Numbered from the stretch's first letter, positions 37,352-50,359 are shown. The stretch: 64,000 nucleotides of DNA from Ignelater luminosus (GCA_011009095.1 VTPC01090619.1:93452-157451); one strand, 5' to 3'. Numbers and translations are program-made. Notes: generated by a model from the letters alone, not told the origin.

Positions 37352-37656
37352 TTATTTTTCTGATCCTTCAACACCTGCCTGTGTCATAAGATCGCCTATA
37401 TTTTTTTCTAAGTCATCAATTCTATTTCCCATTTCATCAATTCTGGATAGTATTTGATCAGACATATTCTGAAATTTATCCTGAATACTCTGTAGTAGAT
37501 TTTGGACCTATAATACAAAGTGGGGTTATGATATGTTTAATTTATTTCAAAATAACTTACATATTGGGTAAGTTCCTGTACGTTTTTTGGATCACTTGTA
37601 GTGGCAGTGGTATAAGATTCGCTATCGTTATTCATGTCGATCTTTTCATCTACCAT
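37352..37656 (-). CDS. Hsbp1: Heat shock factor-binding protein 1
   Basis: Small coiled-coil protein that oligomerises, binds the trimerisation region of HSF1 and also acts in WASH complex assembly. Exons 37656-37561 and 37507-37352 give 83 aa. The conserved core reads [40 protein letters not shown] and [19 protein letters not shown], with continuous heptad hydrophobics and no room for other domains. The intron is 53 nt. It is convergent with FAM92, 215 nt between stops, so the 3' UTRs probably overlap or abut. Confidence 0.97.
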
Positions 37657-37699
37657 TATGCACAAAAACTACGGAAAAATAGGTTTTTGAAAAGAAACT

Positions 37700-40600
37700 A
37701 ACCCTCCCGCAACTTCTAACTACGAGTGCGTTTATACGACTGAGGTTCTTCGATGTTTACTGTTTACACAAATTTGTTTGATCGAATAATAGAGACGCTT
37801 GCACCTGGCACTAAATTGCATGCGTGTTTTTTTTATGTCACATGCACACGACAAATAAATTAATTTTAGTAGCAAGCAGCACAATCTTTGTGTAAAACCA
37901 TTTTACTTTGGTGAATCATATTTCGTTATAATAGAAAAAAGGAAGTGTCTTTATAACGGGTGTTCTGAAATAAAACCTTTTGGAGTGGGTCATGAATGAC
38001 AATCATGGTTTCTATTTTCATATTTGAACAAGAAACATTTATAATTAGGAGTTATTTTTGTAATGGAACAAATATTGATCGAATAGAAGAGTAAAAGTAA
38101 AAACAGTAGAGCTTATGAACTGAGATTTTATTATTTTTATTTACAAATATCAAATTAATATGACACAACAAATCGCAAACAAGCATAGGGTTGCCAGATC
38201 TCGTATAAGCAAAGATGCAAGACAATACGAAAAAGTAAAGAATTCATGCAGACACCGGGGTCCCCCTCGGGATTCCAAAATAGACATACGGAAATTTCCT
38301 TTAGTCGTCAAGACATGAAAGCCTCCTCGGACTCCGAAGTTGAAAATACGGGACATTTTTGGTGTCCCAACATGTATAATAATGGTGAAAGCTAAGAAAC
38401 AACGTCACATACTGGAAAATCTCCTATTACACAGGACGTTTGGCAAACCTAAGTTTACACCAAACATATACCATGATTTTGAGAGAAAGCAAAAAATAGC
38501 TTGCTAATAACGTTTTCGTTGAGTTGCTCAGCCATTATTAATATTATTTGTTTAGATTTTTGCTTAACAAGTCTCTTAATGGAATAACTGCCTAGTTCAG
38601 CTAGATGGAGCACCAGCACTCAATAGCCTCTTGACAAGGACATAACTTTACAATCTTTTACAAACAAGTGCATCGAAACTCACAGACCTCTTTTTATGGG
38701 AGTTTTTAATAAAAATGATTTGTTTGAAGATAAATAACACTGTTCACCAACTCTGAGAAAACTCAAATTGCACATCTTTACAACGATAAATGCTACGTGA
38801 ACGGTGAACTGTGTATTGCATACAATAAAACTAAGAATAATGAAGATTTTTGTGCTTTTTTTCGTTTTTTGTAATAAGTAGATACTTTATAAATGGTATA
38901 TTCATTAACAGGTTTTTTTATTACACTATGCCCAACGAAAATATTGTTAACAAGCTAATTTTATTTTGGTTCTTCTCAAAACCATGGCATAATAGATTAA
39001 ACAAATTAGATTAATATTATTATGTTTTCATTATTATTTAAAATAAAATATAACTAATTATATTACTCTGAAAGCTAAAAAACAGCAAATTCAAATAGGT
39101 ATGTCAAGACCTACTACGATTACCATTTGAAAGATTTAATCTTTCCTGTTGTAAGTATAACCCTTGTTTATATGTATAACTCGAAGACAATCGGACTAAC
39201 CAAAATTCTAATATAATACTTTATTCTGGACATCAAGCCATACAAGAAATCTCCAAACATTTCTTTTTAGTTCTTCAAATAACGAATATACAGCCACTTG
39301 TTAAAATATAAAAAAAATAAATTTTTGCTTACAATGGGATCGTTTCTTAAAATCGATTTATTGAAATCTAAACACATATTATCATTCTATACAGGATATA
39401 TAGTTAATATCTATTAACAGTTTTCTCGTAATATAATAATTAAAGAGTTTTATAAGGAAATAAAAGAATTTTTCTTTACCAATGACGTCACAGTTCGTCG
39501 GTAGACGGTCTGTACAAATAGTAGAGCTGGCAATGCTGCAATCACGTTGCAGGTTGTTATGTCTTTGCTGTCATTGTCGGGTTTCTCCGTTTTGTCTATT
39601 TCAACCAAAGATATTATATTATGAGTATCTGTATTTTTTACGTCTGTTATTGGTTATTGTTTTGTGGTTTAATGGTTAGTTTATTTGTATAAAACTTTGT
39701 AAATATTTCGTGCTTCGTTTTTAATATTTTTGTGGATCTTTCAATAATTCGAAAATTCAAACTTCTAAGCGCCTTCTAATTCTAACCATCAAACCGACAG
39801 CATTCGTATTCGGTGCTCCACACGCAAGCGCTCCCGTTTTCAGCGTTGTCATATCGTCAAAGATTTGTGACACGAGTAGCGGGAAAAGTTTCTTTGAATT
39901 TTAAATTGAAAAAGATAGTGAAAATAGAAGCAGAAAGAATCTGAAAAAAAACAGCGTTAATTTAAAGCAAAAGCAACCCCAATAAGCAAAAATAATATTT
40001 TAGAAAACGACCCCATTCAAGAATAAAGGAATATGTTCAATTTTGGATTGTACCGGTGAACTCAGCAGAAAAAAGTAGATCAATAATGTTATTCAGTCTT
40101 TCTTTAGCTCATCTAGTCTGGGCTACCCTGTACAAACTACGTTCGGAAAAACAGATCTTCCCTATAAAATATGTACTTTACGCGGTAGGGAGAAGGATTG
40201 TATCTTAAAATATTACACAGCCGAGGCGATTGGTTAGAGATCTTGACAATTTCCGTGCAACCAAAAAACAAGGTTAAGATACCTCCGGCATATTCTCAAC
40301 AAAGTTAACGCAGATGAGCTAACAATGTAGAAATCCTGGTGGAGTTCTCATAATTAGAAAAACGCAGATTTTCCGGTGGAGTGTGCACATGTACAACCAG
40401 GAGACAAAAAATGGGAATTTTAATCTTCATGTGTTTTGAAAAGGCAATGTAGTATTTCTTCGAAGTAAATTTAGTGCCACAACTTATAAAAAGCAGATTT
40501 TGAAAACAAAATATCGACTTTGATCAACGTTAGGCAAATAGGTTATAAAAAATGGTAGAGTGTTGGAAAAACGCGTGTTTGTTTAAGAGTGAGTTAGGTT

Positions 40601-42377
40601 GCCTACCTCCTACCTGATCGGTATTTCACAAAAGCCGGTAAATCTCCGAGTATCTAGTAATCAGTAATCATTGGTTTCTTTGGAATTTCTAGGCAAATTT
40701 TGAAGTACTCAAAGCGGCGGTAGACTTTCGCATCTATTTCGGAGTTCAAGTTTGGAGAGTTCGAGGGGGATTCCTCATGCCTAGTATGGATTTTAAGCAG
40801 CCGACACTCCACCATATTGAAAACCTAACACATTCATTTATAAATTGACAGATATGTTCTATAATAAGGCAGTGCTCCCGTACCAAAATTTCTGCAAACA
40901 GTAGCCGGATTCGGCGACTATAAATATTCTCTCTAGACCGAATGTATTTTTGATTAAAACACTGAATATTGAATTTAATTGTAATATTTATAAGTAATAA
41001 GCTTAGGACATTTTAAACCATAAGAAAAGCAAAGAAAAACGCATACACATAGTTGTTTGCTTATAGAATGCACCTGTAACAGCCATGAACCCGTCAATCG
41101 TGTGAATACCGAATACAATCAAAGTAATAAGTTGAGTCGTGCTTGTATATGCTGACTAAGGGGCGGCGTTAAGTTTTACTTCGCATTTTTAAAAGTAATT
41201 TTGTATTATTAGTATGATTACCATTATTAAAATAAAATATTTAAAATAAAACGAAATAAGAAATTTATTAATTTTAAGTAATGATAAAGTTCATTGGTCT
41301 TAACATATACAATGCAAATATGCACGAACCGTTCATGCTTTTAGCGATGTATAACCAGGTGTAATGCTTGATAGTCTATCTATGTCTGAAGTTTATTTAT
41401 AAAGGTTTTTTGCAGACCAAATTAAAAAATTTATTAATAAAAATATGATACTGCGTACTTGCATAAACTTCAAAATTTAAAATCCTTGAAATGGAACAAA
41501 GTTGATGAGTGAATACTGAGAAATTTAATTTTAAGTATATATATTTCTTAAAAACAAATAAAAATCAAATATTATTTTTTCAAATTCAATGTGCATCTCA
41601 TCACTAAAGTTCTTTTTTGTCACTCATGTGATTATTTACTTCGGCAATAATCCACAGTCGTAATAAAAAATTAAACTTTAGTAAACTTCGTTCACTTTAG
41701 CAAGCAAGTTGACATTTGTTGGTACTACATGCATCAATTCTTAATTCTTATTAGAAAACTTTATTCTTTATTGTTGAGATCAATGAATAATTTAAATGTC
41801 ATATGTTATTTAAAATTATGAGTAGTTTTATAAGTTTTTAATTCCACTATTTCTCAATACTCTCTTTATTTAAAGTTTTTATTTTGTTAAAAAGTCATAT
41901 TTATTTCCTCTTAAAATCATAAGTACAAACTTTCTGAAATTTGTTATCAAATGCTACATAACCTAAAACCATTTATAGTCACATTAAATGGGTACAGTCA
42001 AGAAATATTCAGAAATCTTGATACTGGCAATTGCTTGCTATAATTAATAGGGTATAGGACCTTTTTTTAGACAAATAACTATTAGCGTAGCCCTTGTATA
42101 CATACATAATACATAATACGCATAATACTAATTTTCGACAGAAAAAGGCAGAAAACAAAAACCGGTTTAAAAATGACAATTACATAACCTTACTTTCTAA
42201 AAACCACTAAAAACAAGTAATATAACCAATATAACCAATTTACAAGGGCGTTCTAACATTAGCCCAGATGTTTCAACATTTTAATTTTAGGAAATTAGAA
42301 AGTAATGTGTTTTTCTACAAAAAAAATTTACTTATTAATAGAAAATAGAAATTTACACTTCAAGAAAATATAAAAAA
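37700..42377. other. Intergenic sequence, 4.7 kb
   Basis: No gene could be supported on either strand. There is one decayed MITE (38186-38451). The stretch 39480-40850 is somewhat less AT-rich, with TGACGTCA at 39483-39490, but contains no convincing exon. 41000-42370 is plain AT-rich sequence before EOGT. Confidence 0.4.
38186..38451. mobile_element. Decayed MITE related to the 32620 element
   Basis: Starts TAGGGTTGCCAGATCT, the same terminus as the element at 32620-33000, and ends in an imperfect GTTTGGCAAACCTA. No matching 8-bp duplication was found around it. Confidence 0.4.
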
Positions 42378-44366
42378 ATGTTTTCATATTCTTTGATAGT
42401 TAGTTTACTTTTTTACAAAGACGTTTTTAGTGATAACTTTTCAACAATTAATTTGCCAGATGAGCATTTACCGTATTATTTTGCAACATTTCAAAAAATA
42501 GCCGAAAAATGTGAAGCGGATCATGAATGTCCTTATAAGAATTTTTTATATAAAAATAAATGTTGGGGCTATGAATATGATTGCACTTGGGATAAACAGT
42601 ATTCTACACCACACTGCCCTGGTGATCACAGAGGTTGGGTTAAAACAAAATTTGATCAGCAGAGCACGTTTTATACACAAGCAGATTTTGGTTATATTAA
42701 ACAACAATTGCGTGAAATGAAAATATTATGTGAACCTCTTTTTCCACATGACAGTTCTTTAGAATGCTCAGAACATTTGAGATTTTGCAGAGGCCGCAAT
42801 ATTATGATCAACTTTACATCACTGCTTACTAGAGATGAGCCTTTACGATATAAAATGGATGTATTAAAAGAAGGGGAAATTGGTATGTGAAACAAATTGA
42901 TAATGAATATTTTTAGTTCTTATTCTTTTAAATTATGTTTTAGGAGGGTATTGTGAATTTTACAAGGACAGACTAGATACAGAAGCAGATCATATTAGTG
43001 CACTACAAAGTTGGGGTCCAGAATTACGTTACTTTACTAAATTAAGTAGAAGACCTATTGATGAAGGCGACTGTGATATTGTCATTGAAAAACCAACATA
43101 CATCATGAAGATTGATGCAAGTGCGTATATATAAATACATAGCAATCTCTTTTACTATCTTCTTAATGTAGAGAATAATATAAGATAAAATGTTTTGTTG
43201 TATATATTTTTTGAAAGTGTGATTAACACTCATATTGCTCTTTTAGAAAACACTTTGCAATATGAACAATAGTACCTCAAACTTAAATGTTTTTTGTTGA
43301 CAAATCATACGAAGTAAACGTGATACTGTACTAAGATATTTATGTTCTTCTTTTCAGCAGTAAATATGTATCATCATTTTTGTGATTTTTTTAATTTATA
43401 TGCATCATTGCATTTAAATTCAACTCACTGGGAAGCATTTTCAACTGATGTTCACATATTAATATGGGAAACATTTACCTATTATTCTGCTTTTGATGCT
43501 GCGTGGGAAGCATTTACAGATCATCCACTATGGGATTTAAAAACATTTCGAGGTGAAACTGTTTGTTTCAGAAATGTAGTTTTTCCTTTACTTCCTAGAA
43601 TGATATTTGGTTTATATTATAATACTCCAATAATCTATGGTTGTGAAAAAAGTGGACTGTTTGATGCATTTGCTGGACATATTTTACATAGATTAAGAAT
43701 TCCTTTTCATAGAAGAACGGATAGGAAAATTCGAGTTACATTATTATCAAGAGATACAAAATATAGGAAAGTTTTAAATGAGGATAAGTTAGTAGAAGCA
43801 TTGAATGAAAATGAAGAATATGTAGTACAAAGAGTTGTATACAACAGAAATATGGATTTTAAAAAACAATTAGAAATCACACACAATTCTGATGTTTTTA
43901 TTGGCATGCATGGAGCTGGGCTTACACATTTATTGTTTTTACCCAAATGGGCTGCTGTATTTGAATTGTAAATAAGTTGAGGCTTAACACTATTTCCCGA
44001 TTTATCTATATTTAACTTTCCAGATATAATTGTGAAGATGAAAACTGTTACATGGATCTAGCAAGATTACGTGGTGTAAAATACATAACATGGGAAAATG
44101 CGTCTAAATTAATTCAACAGGATGAAGTAAAGCAATTTCCAAATAGATGATCCTTACATTATTAATACAAATTGTTTCAGGGATCGCATCCTGAAGGAGG
44201 AGCGCATGCTAAGTTCACAAATTATTCATTTGATGTGAAAGAATTTTTAAGACTTGTACATAAAGCAGCTACACATGTAAAGCACCATCAACAGTTTAAG
44301 GAAATGTTAGAAAATGTACAAAATGAATCTCAGGATAATGAATCAATCAAACATGATGAATTATAA
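42378..44366 (+). CDS. Eogt: EGF domain-specific O-GlcNAc transferase (EOGT)
   Basis: ER-lumen glycosyltransferase (GT61 family) that adds O-linked GlcNAc to EGF repeats of extracellular proteins such as Notch ligands and, in flies, Dumpy. Exons 42378-42882, 42944-43120, 43358-43967, 44024-44126 and 44181-44366 join in phase to 526 aa, the usual length. The N-terminus is a signal peptide ([13 protein letters not shown]). The Cys-rich stalk contains [19 protein letters not shown]. The GT61 core includes [33 protein letters not shown] and the signature [38 protein letters not shown] precedes a C-terminal HDEL retention signal. Splice sites are GT-AG. The gene appears intact. Confidence 0.97.
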
Positions 44367-44399
44367 GAGGATATTATCTGATATTATGTGAGGCCATTT

Positions 44400-44960
44400 T
44401 ATATATGGTCATAAATAATTCTTATAATTTATTCACATATATGTAAGGGTAGTAGTTGGCCGCGGAATGTTTCATATTAGACAATACCTTTTAATATTTT
44501 ACAAGTTATAGAAATATAGGGTCCTTCATATCTTGGAGCTTGAATATCATAAGAGGTTAAATTAGGAATGCAGTTTGGTTACTTTTTTTAACTAATTCCA
44601 AAAAGTGAAAAACGAGAATTTTGTTTTTTGCCATTACTTATATAAAATTGTTGGACCTCACTTTACCAAGGTGAATATTTGTACTGTTTTAGATGTGTAA
44701 TACATGCAAATTTGATCTCTCTGCTGTGATAAACTTCCATCGTATTTTCATGTATTCTAATTCATATTCCATATATTCTAATTGATATTTTGAGCTGTTC
44801 CATCCTTAATCCAACCAAATTGTACACTGATTCTGATTTTCCCACTTTTATCCATTCTAAGCAACTTCATTCTCTACATTTCTCAAACTTTTGTGGTTTG
44901 TAGAAAGCATCATGATGTTTTCTGGCTAACGGTAATAGTGTTTGCAATTCACTTCACTAA
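44400..44960. other. Sequence downstream of EOGT
   Basis: Contains the EOGT 3' UTR (ATAAAT/AATTCTTATAAT signals near 44410) and AT-rich sequence. No other feature. Confidence 0.35.
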
Positions 44961-45454
44961 TGCCCGGTTTCTGAAAGCAATTTATCTAACCGATAAAGTT
45001 ATGCATTCCATAAATCGCCAAAAGGTGTTTCTGAAACGCTATGTTGTATTTATGAGACCGATATCGGCTTCATAAGTTATCGGAGCAAGTCGGTGCGATA
45101 AGTTATGTAGCGCCGGCGCATTCTACATCGGTTGAGGTTTCGCGCGGCTTTTTTTCAATTACCTATCGCTAACAGCAGGTTATGTTTAAGATGAAAGTGC
45201 CGGTATAGAATGACAGTATTGTTGAAAAATGTGTAACAGTTTCAAATTATTTCAGTTTTTTAAAGTATTTTTTGTTTTTCTAGTGTTGCAAGTCCAGTAG
45301 CCACCTATTGGTTTCTCTCGTAACTACTTAAGAAACCGATAGTTATAAAGTAGAGTACAATATTTTGAGCAACACTTAAGAATTTTATCGGTTCCATAAA
45401 GTTATCCATCCGATAACTATCTGACACATAACATCACCTTTCAGAAACCGGGCA
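44961..45454. mobile_element. PIF/Harbinger-like MITE with TAA target-site duplication
   Basis: Perfect 17-bp terminal inverted repeats TGCCCGGTTTCTGAAAG and CTTTCAGAAACCGGGCA, flanked by TAA at 44958-44960 and 45455-45457, the 3-bp TWA-type site of Harbinger elements. Subterminal copies of ACCGATA(A/T)-type motifs occur in both arms. 494 bp, non-coding. Confidence 0.8.
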
Positions 45455-47855
45455 TAAGACACCTTGAGTGCATATGTGTTACTTTTTACAAACATGTATT
45501 GACAAATGATAGAAAAATTCTCAGTTTATACTAGTGTGGTCAATCGAAAACGCTTTAAGAAAATATGCTCTTAATAACATTGTGCCGTTGCTGGCAATAT
45601 ACTTGGCAATATTGGTAAAAAATAGAAATATAGGGCAACATTAGTTTACTATACTCGTATTTGTATCATTTTTAATGTTTAGTCTAATATTTAGCTTCAA
45701 ATGTGTATAAAAGTATTACAAAAGATAACAATAAACATACAAGAATAAATTTCTAAGAATTCCCATTCTTGGCAATACGGCGCGACCAACCTCAGAAAAG
45801 CCCCGGAAAATATGCGAACTAATTTCAATAACAAACAACGTCGGCCAATCAGAAGTGTAATTTTATTCTAGTTCATTAACTGACAAAGTTGTCTTAAATC
45901 TATTAATGTTATTGGCAGTGTTTAGTTTTATTTTTAAATTTCTCGCCGAAAGATTTTTGGATGCGAGTGTACTTGGTCAACATGTAGCTCCCCCGTACAC
46001 GCCCACTCAGGGCTTTTCTGAGGTTGGTTGAGCTGTATTTCTGACTATTTCCTTCAGAAAATTCTAACCAATAAACTAGTGCAAATTGTCGATAATTTTG
46101 CTGACAACAGCTCTCACACAACTGTCAAATGTAATAACTTTTACATTTCTTGAGGTGTTTAAATGATTTTTTGTTTGGAAGTATTTTTTTTGCAAATTTT
46201 CTTCAGGAAATAGTCTGACCAAATATCCTTCGTCATGTCAAAATGTCCTATAATTTGACATACACTTGGGATATTACTTATGATAGTGGGCATGTTCAGA
46301 GCATTAAAGTGTTTAGATAAATGGTAAACATTGTTTTGTTCACATTTGCAGTTAACACTATGCTAGATACTGAGCGCGATGTTGTCTCAACAGTCTCTGC
46401 AAATAATAATGAATAATCTTATTTTAGACAATCTGTTATTTATATTATAGTTTCAGCCGAAATTAGGATAATTTGAGACCAGGAAATTACAAATCAGAAA
46501 AATATACAATTATTATCATTTCATGGAACCAATCGATTGTTAACTATTACGAAACAATTTAATAACAAAACCTATTTTGCTGCTGGGATTATATTACCAT
46601 TAGGCATCTTGTTTATTTTGCATAAGGGTTAAATACATAAATACAACCGATTCAAAATACTAGATTGAGGTCAGAACATTGGAAATACGCCTGCTCATGA
46701 CAATGTTCTTTGTTAGATGGCGCTTGCGTCGCGCAATTTAGTTCAGTAAACATAAAAATTTTACGTTTAGTATGTTGACCAACTGTTAAAAGTAAACGAA
46801 TCCGTTCAGTACTCTCAAACGTATAAACTGTTTAAACAGTTTAGTGTTCTGAATGCGTCCAATATTTCCAGCAATATTCCCTATCCCTCATTTGAAGGGT
46901 CCGTGTTTGTTTGAATTTTTGTCTATTAAAAAAACAAACCAAGCTTTCAGGGTCAACCATCTTTCAGCAACAGTGTTACTTATGCTATTATTGATTATCA
47001 CCTGCTCCTCCAGTCGAAAACTTACTTTCATACAAACAAAATGCGTATATGCTACTGGAGCATGTTTTTTTCCTATTACACTCTGCGAAAAGGTCAAAAT
47101 ATAGTCTTATATACTTACATATTTATCAAATTAATTAAACTAATTTTCCTACGACTCATTTCACACAATTAAATAGGAACAAAAATTATTAATTTTGTTT
47201 ATGAACTAAAACGTCTGTTATTATCACAGGGGTGCAATATTAATCAAGGAATGTGTGCATACAAGCCACTACAAATTGTCTTGCTTGAATTACATCACTA
47301 TCTTACACAAATTGCATGCATATGATCATCCAGCCAAGTAGTATTGATAAGCATGTGTTTATATGCATCTGCAGTCAAGTGTACGGACAACTTTACTACG
47401 TTATCAACTAAGTGATACCACTCTTTGGTTATTATAATAAACATGTACACTATATGATATTACCCATATAAATGCAAAGTGTGCCATGTCTAAAAGCACA
47501 CATGTTATAGAAACGACATACCTATTAATTGTGTCACTTTTATGTTAAGAAGTAATAATAAATTGTTAAAGAAATGTAATGTTTTTTGTGGTCATAGGAA
47601 AAATAGTGTGCAAGACTTGCTGGGAAATATCATTCACACTCATGTGATTTGTATATTCAGTTAGAGCTTCGTATGTCAACATTCCCACCCATGTGAAATG
47701 TGATACTTTCCATTTGGTTGGATTTTGTAACTTAGCGCCATACATTAAAGTTTCCATTTATTTACATAGAAACTTTTTGTTCGCAATGCCAATTAACATA
47801 TGACATTAAGTCTAACCTAGTGTACAATATATTGTAAAGATATAATGCATTCATA
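45455..47855. other. Intergenic sequence
   Basis: Apart from the MITE at 45785-46029 nothing is supported. The short frames at 46853-47104 and 46888-47097 are overlapping antisense shadows. Confidence 0.4.
45785..46029. mobile_element. MITE with ACCAACCTCAGAAAAGCCC ends
   Basis: Left and right ends are 19-bp inverted copies (ACCAACCTCAGAAAAGCCC and GGGCTTTTCTGAGGTTGGT). 245 bp. No clear target-site duplication was found. Confidence 0.65.
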
Positions 47856-47856
47856 G

Positions 47857-48320
47857 TTTTTTTGCATGAGGGTTGGCCATGAATATTTTATGTTAGTTGT
47901 GCATAATAGGTATTTTGTTATTTCATTGTCTAGCTTGGATAACCTTAAAATCAATCCTATCACAGCACAGAATAGAACCTCGTTGCCAAATCTATTGCCT
48001 ATTTGAAATAGGAATATGTAAACAGTTAGGATGTCTTCTTGCAGATATAATTATTTTCATAATATTTTGATATTGTTTCTGTTTTTAGAGGTAATGATAA
48101 TAATAATTTACTAAACCGAAGACATAAAAATTACTAAAGATGTTAATTCCATTTATATAAAACTGACAACATTGCATTTGTAGGTGTTCTGTCATGCAAT
48201 TGAACCTAACATCATTTAAGAAGCGTAGATATACACATAAGACCAGTTTAAACTGAAAAACTAATGTTCACACTACTAAATTGGATGAATCTCCATGGCC
48301 AACCCTCGTGCAAAACAACT
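47857..48320. mobile_element. MITE with GAGGGTTGGCCATG ends
   Basis: Left TTTTTTTGCATGAGGGTTGG and right reverse complement GTTTTGCACGAGGGTTGGCC. About 460 bp between, AT-rich, non-coding. Confidence 0.6.
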
Positions 48321-48480
48321 GTGAATGGATAACATGTATCTGTTTTCAAAATTTACTACAAATATGTTATTTTATGATTGCCTGATATGTGATATAAAGG
48401 ATGTTAGGTTATTCATCTTATGTCTGATTCTGTAAAGACCAGTGGCCAATACTTCCCAAGCAAAAGTGAGTAGATTATAT

Positions 48481-48613
48481 AGGGTCATATTATGAATGTT
48501 CTATTAAATTTAAAAGATACTTTAATCGACTTTTATGAGACATTCTAAAATGAGCATTTCCTATAGATGGAAATTAATAAAACTTGATTTTAATAGATGT
48601 TTCATAATAGGAC
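48481..48613. mobile_element. Short degenerate inverted-repeat element
   Basis: Left GGGTCATATTATGAATGTTC and right reverse complement GAGTCCTATTATGAAACATC pair imperfectly. About 130 bp. Tentative MITE. Confidence 0.4.
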
Positions 48614-48849
48614 TCATAATCTTTATTACTAAATGTTTTTACCATTTGTTCTGATTTTCTCAATTTTGTAAACATAACAGTATTAAAACTTGTATATATT
48701 TTTTAAAATATTAATAAATAAAAAATTTTATAAACATCAAAATAACATTTATTTTCTTATTACCTAGAAATGTTGATTTTTTTAAACATTCATCACAATA
48801 TTATTCATCTTATAAAGTATGTATAGGAAAAACAAACATAACATCACAA

Positions 48850-50190
48850 TTAAAGTTTCATTTTCATTTGTTTAACAAACAACAGATAGGTAATACTACA
48901 ATTCAAAAACATATACCCTGCAATTATAATAATACTCCATATAGTATTCACTTTTGATGTTTCAATGTTAATGTTTATTAAGCCAGTTAAAATATTACCT
49001 AACAGAAAGAATATTAAACCATTGTAATTAATCGCTTCGAAGACTACTGGGACTTTTATAGAACCATCAAACAGATTCTCCAAAATTAATTCAGCAAAAT
49101 AAAACAGACTAGTCATGATAATGCCAATAAACATAATCCAAATACAATAGCCTGAATTTGCAAGCCTTCTTGAAATGCCAAAATTATCTTCTAAGATAAA
49201 GGTAGCCCATAGTAAAAAACAAGAAACCATCAGTAATTTCAAAAAATGTTTCCATTTTGATTTTAAGTCACTATTCCTAATAATAACAAACCTTCCAAAT
49301 GCTACACTTAGGTAATATAAACCTACATAACCTAATGCTGAAACAATACCTTCACGATTAGCTGAAACAAAATTATTCCTTGGAATATTACTGAAAACAT
49401 ATTCTGCTAAACCTAATTGCAAAAGTATTTCATGTGCAAGCAATAAAGAAACTCCACTAAATATAGCATGTTTTACAGAAATAAAACTCAAAATCAATGA
49501 ACTGAGAACTTTAGTAACAGCCAAAGTAATAAAAAAATTCCAGTGTATTCCATATTCTGATACGGGCACGTAATAATCAGTTTGTTTTGTTAAAAAAAAT
49601 CGTCCCCCACCTAAACAAATTAAAGGAATGGTACTCTTAATAGTTTTCAAAAATGAACTTTTATGGCCGCGTAATTCAGGGGCAACTATACCATTTGAGA
49701 ATACAAAAAGTCCGACACCAACATCCATTAAACTATAACCATATTCTATAGTTTTTGCAAATCTTTTTGGAAATATTGTAAAGTCTACAGCCAGAATACA
49801 TATAATTGATATTAAATTAATTGTTGATCGACTTAGAGTTATAAAAGCGTATTTTGTATTGTCTAGTTTCTTCTTTGAACGTTCCTGAGTTTCGTTAAAT
49901 TTTTTCTTTGTCAAGATGATATAAATGCTTACAGTAGCAACAAAGAGCGAAACTAATATCTGACTAATGTATGGTGTTAATACTGTGACATTTAAAATAA
50001 TTGGAATAACAATAAAAATAAACTCTAAAATAAATCTTTGTACATGGAATGTTCGTTTGACTCTTTTAATAAAAACTGAAGTAGTTAAGCAAATAATAAA
50101 AGCATAAAAAAACGATGGTAAAATAACGTTGAATGTTTCCAAAGCCGTGGTACCTTCGCTATAATCTGAAGTCTTTGTCCTCGGGGCCAT
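48850..50190 (-). CDS. PIG-W: GPI inositol acyltransferase PIGW
   Basis: Multi-spanning ER membrane enzyme that acylates the inositol of GlcN-PI during GPI-anchor synthesis. The start is placed at MAPRTK (50190) rather than the more upstream in-frame ATG at 50235, because a 3' splice site (gtttaattttag at 50205) separates the two; length 446 aa. Hydrophobic spans cover most of the protein. Family signatures are CILAVDFTIFPKRFAKTIEY, YSLMDVGVGLFVFSNG, VSEYGIHWNFFITL and SANREGIVSALGYVGLY, near-identical in pattern to human PIGW. A single coding exon. An AATAAA lies near 48745 on this strand. The 5' neighbour is less than 200 nt upstream (see findings). Confidence 0.95.
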   Translation of the reverse strand: MAPRTKTSDYSEGTTALETFNVILPSFFYAFIICLTTSVFIKRVKRTFHVQRFILEFIFIVIPIILNVTVLTPYISQILVSLFVATVSIYIILTKKKFNETQERSKKKLDNTKYAFITLSRSTINLISIICILAVDFTIFPKRFAKTIEYGYSLMDVGVGLFVFSNGIVAPELRGHKSSFLKTIKSTIPLICLGGGRFFLTKQTDYYVPVSEYGIHWNFFITLAVTKVLSSLILSFISVKHAIFSGVSLLLAHEILLQLGLAEYVFSNIPRNNFVSANREGIVSALGYVGLYYLSVAFGRFVIIRNSDLKSKWKHFLKLLMVSCFLLWATFILEDNFGISRRLANSGYCIWIMFIGIIMTSLFYFAELILENLFDGSIKVPVVFEAINYNGLIFFLLGNILTGLININIETSKVNTIWSIIIIAGYMFLNCSITYLLFVKQMKMKL

Positions 50191-50204
50191 TTTCAAATAT
50201 CCCG

Positions 50205-50259
50205 CTAAAATTAAACAAACAACATAGGTTAACATTTATTGGTAGGGTAGATTACTCAC
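50205..50259 (-). other. Predicted 55-nt intron in the PIGW 5' leader, with an AATAAA inside
   Basis: Donor TTA/GTGAGTAAT at 50259 and acceptor gtttaattttag at 50205 on the minus strand. An AATAAA (50239-50234) and a T/GT-rich stretch lie between them. Confidence 0.5.
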
Positions 50260-50359
50260 TAATAAATATTACACAGAAAAATGAATATTGTCTGAATATG
50301 ATTTACTCAAATCCTGTGCCTCTTCATGGTTTTCATTATGATTACTTTTATTACAGTTT

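Noticed and set aside
38186..38451. Exact 8-bp duplication around the 38186 element
   Set aside because: Flanks AACAAGCA and AGTTTACA do not match, so the right boundary or family assignment is uncertain.
39480..40850. A hidden gene near the TGACGTCA site in the 37.7-42.4 kb gap
   Set aside because: Composition is a little less AT-rich, but no frame with recognisable residues or paired splice sites was found.
42692..42895. Antisense frame over EOGT exon 1, and similar antisense frames at 43042 and 43707
   Set aside because: Shadows of the conserved EOGT coding strand.
50191..50235. 15-residue N-terminal extension of PIGW (MLTYVVCLILAGYLK)
   Set aside because: It spans a probable 3' splice site, and MAPRTK begins just after it; kept only as an alternative.
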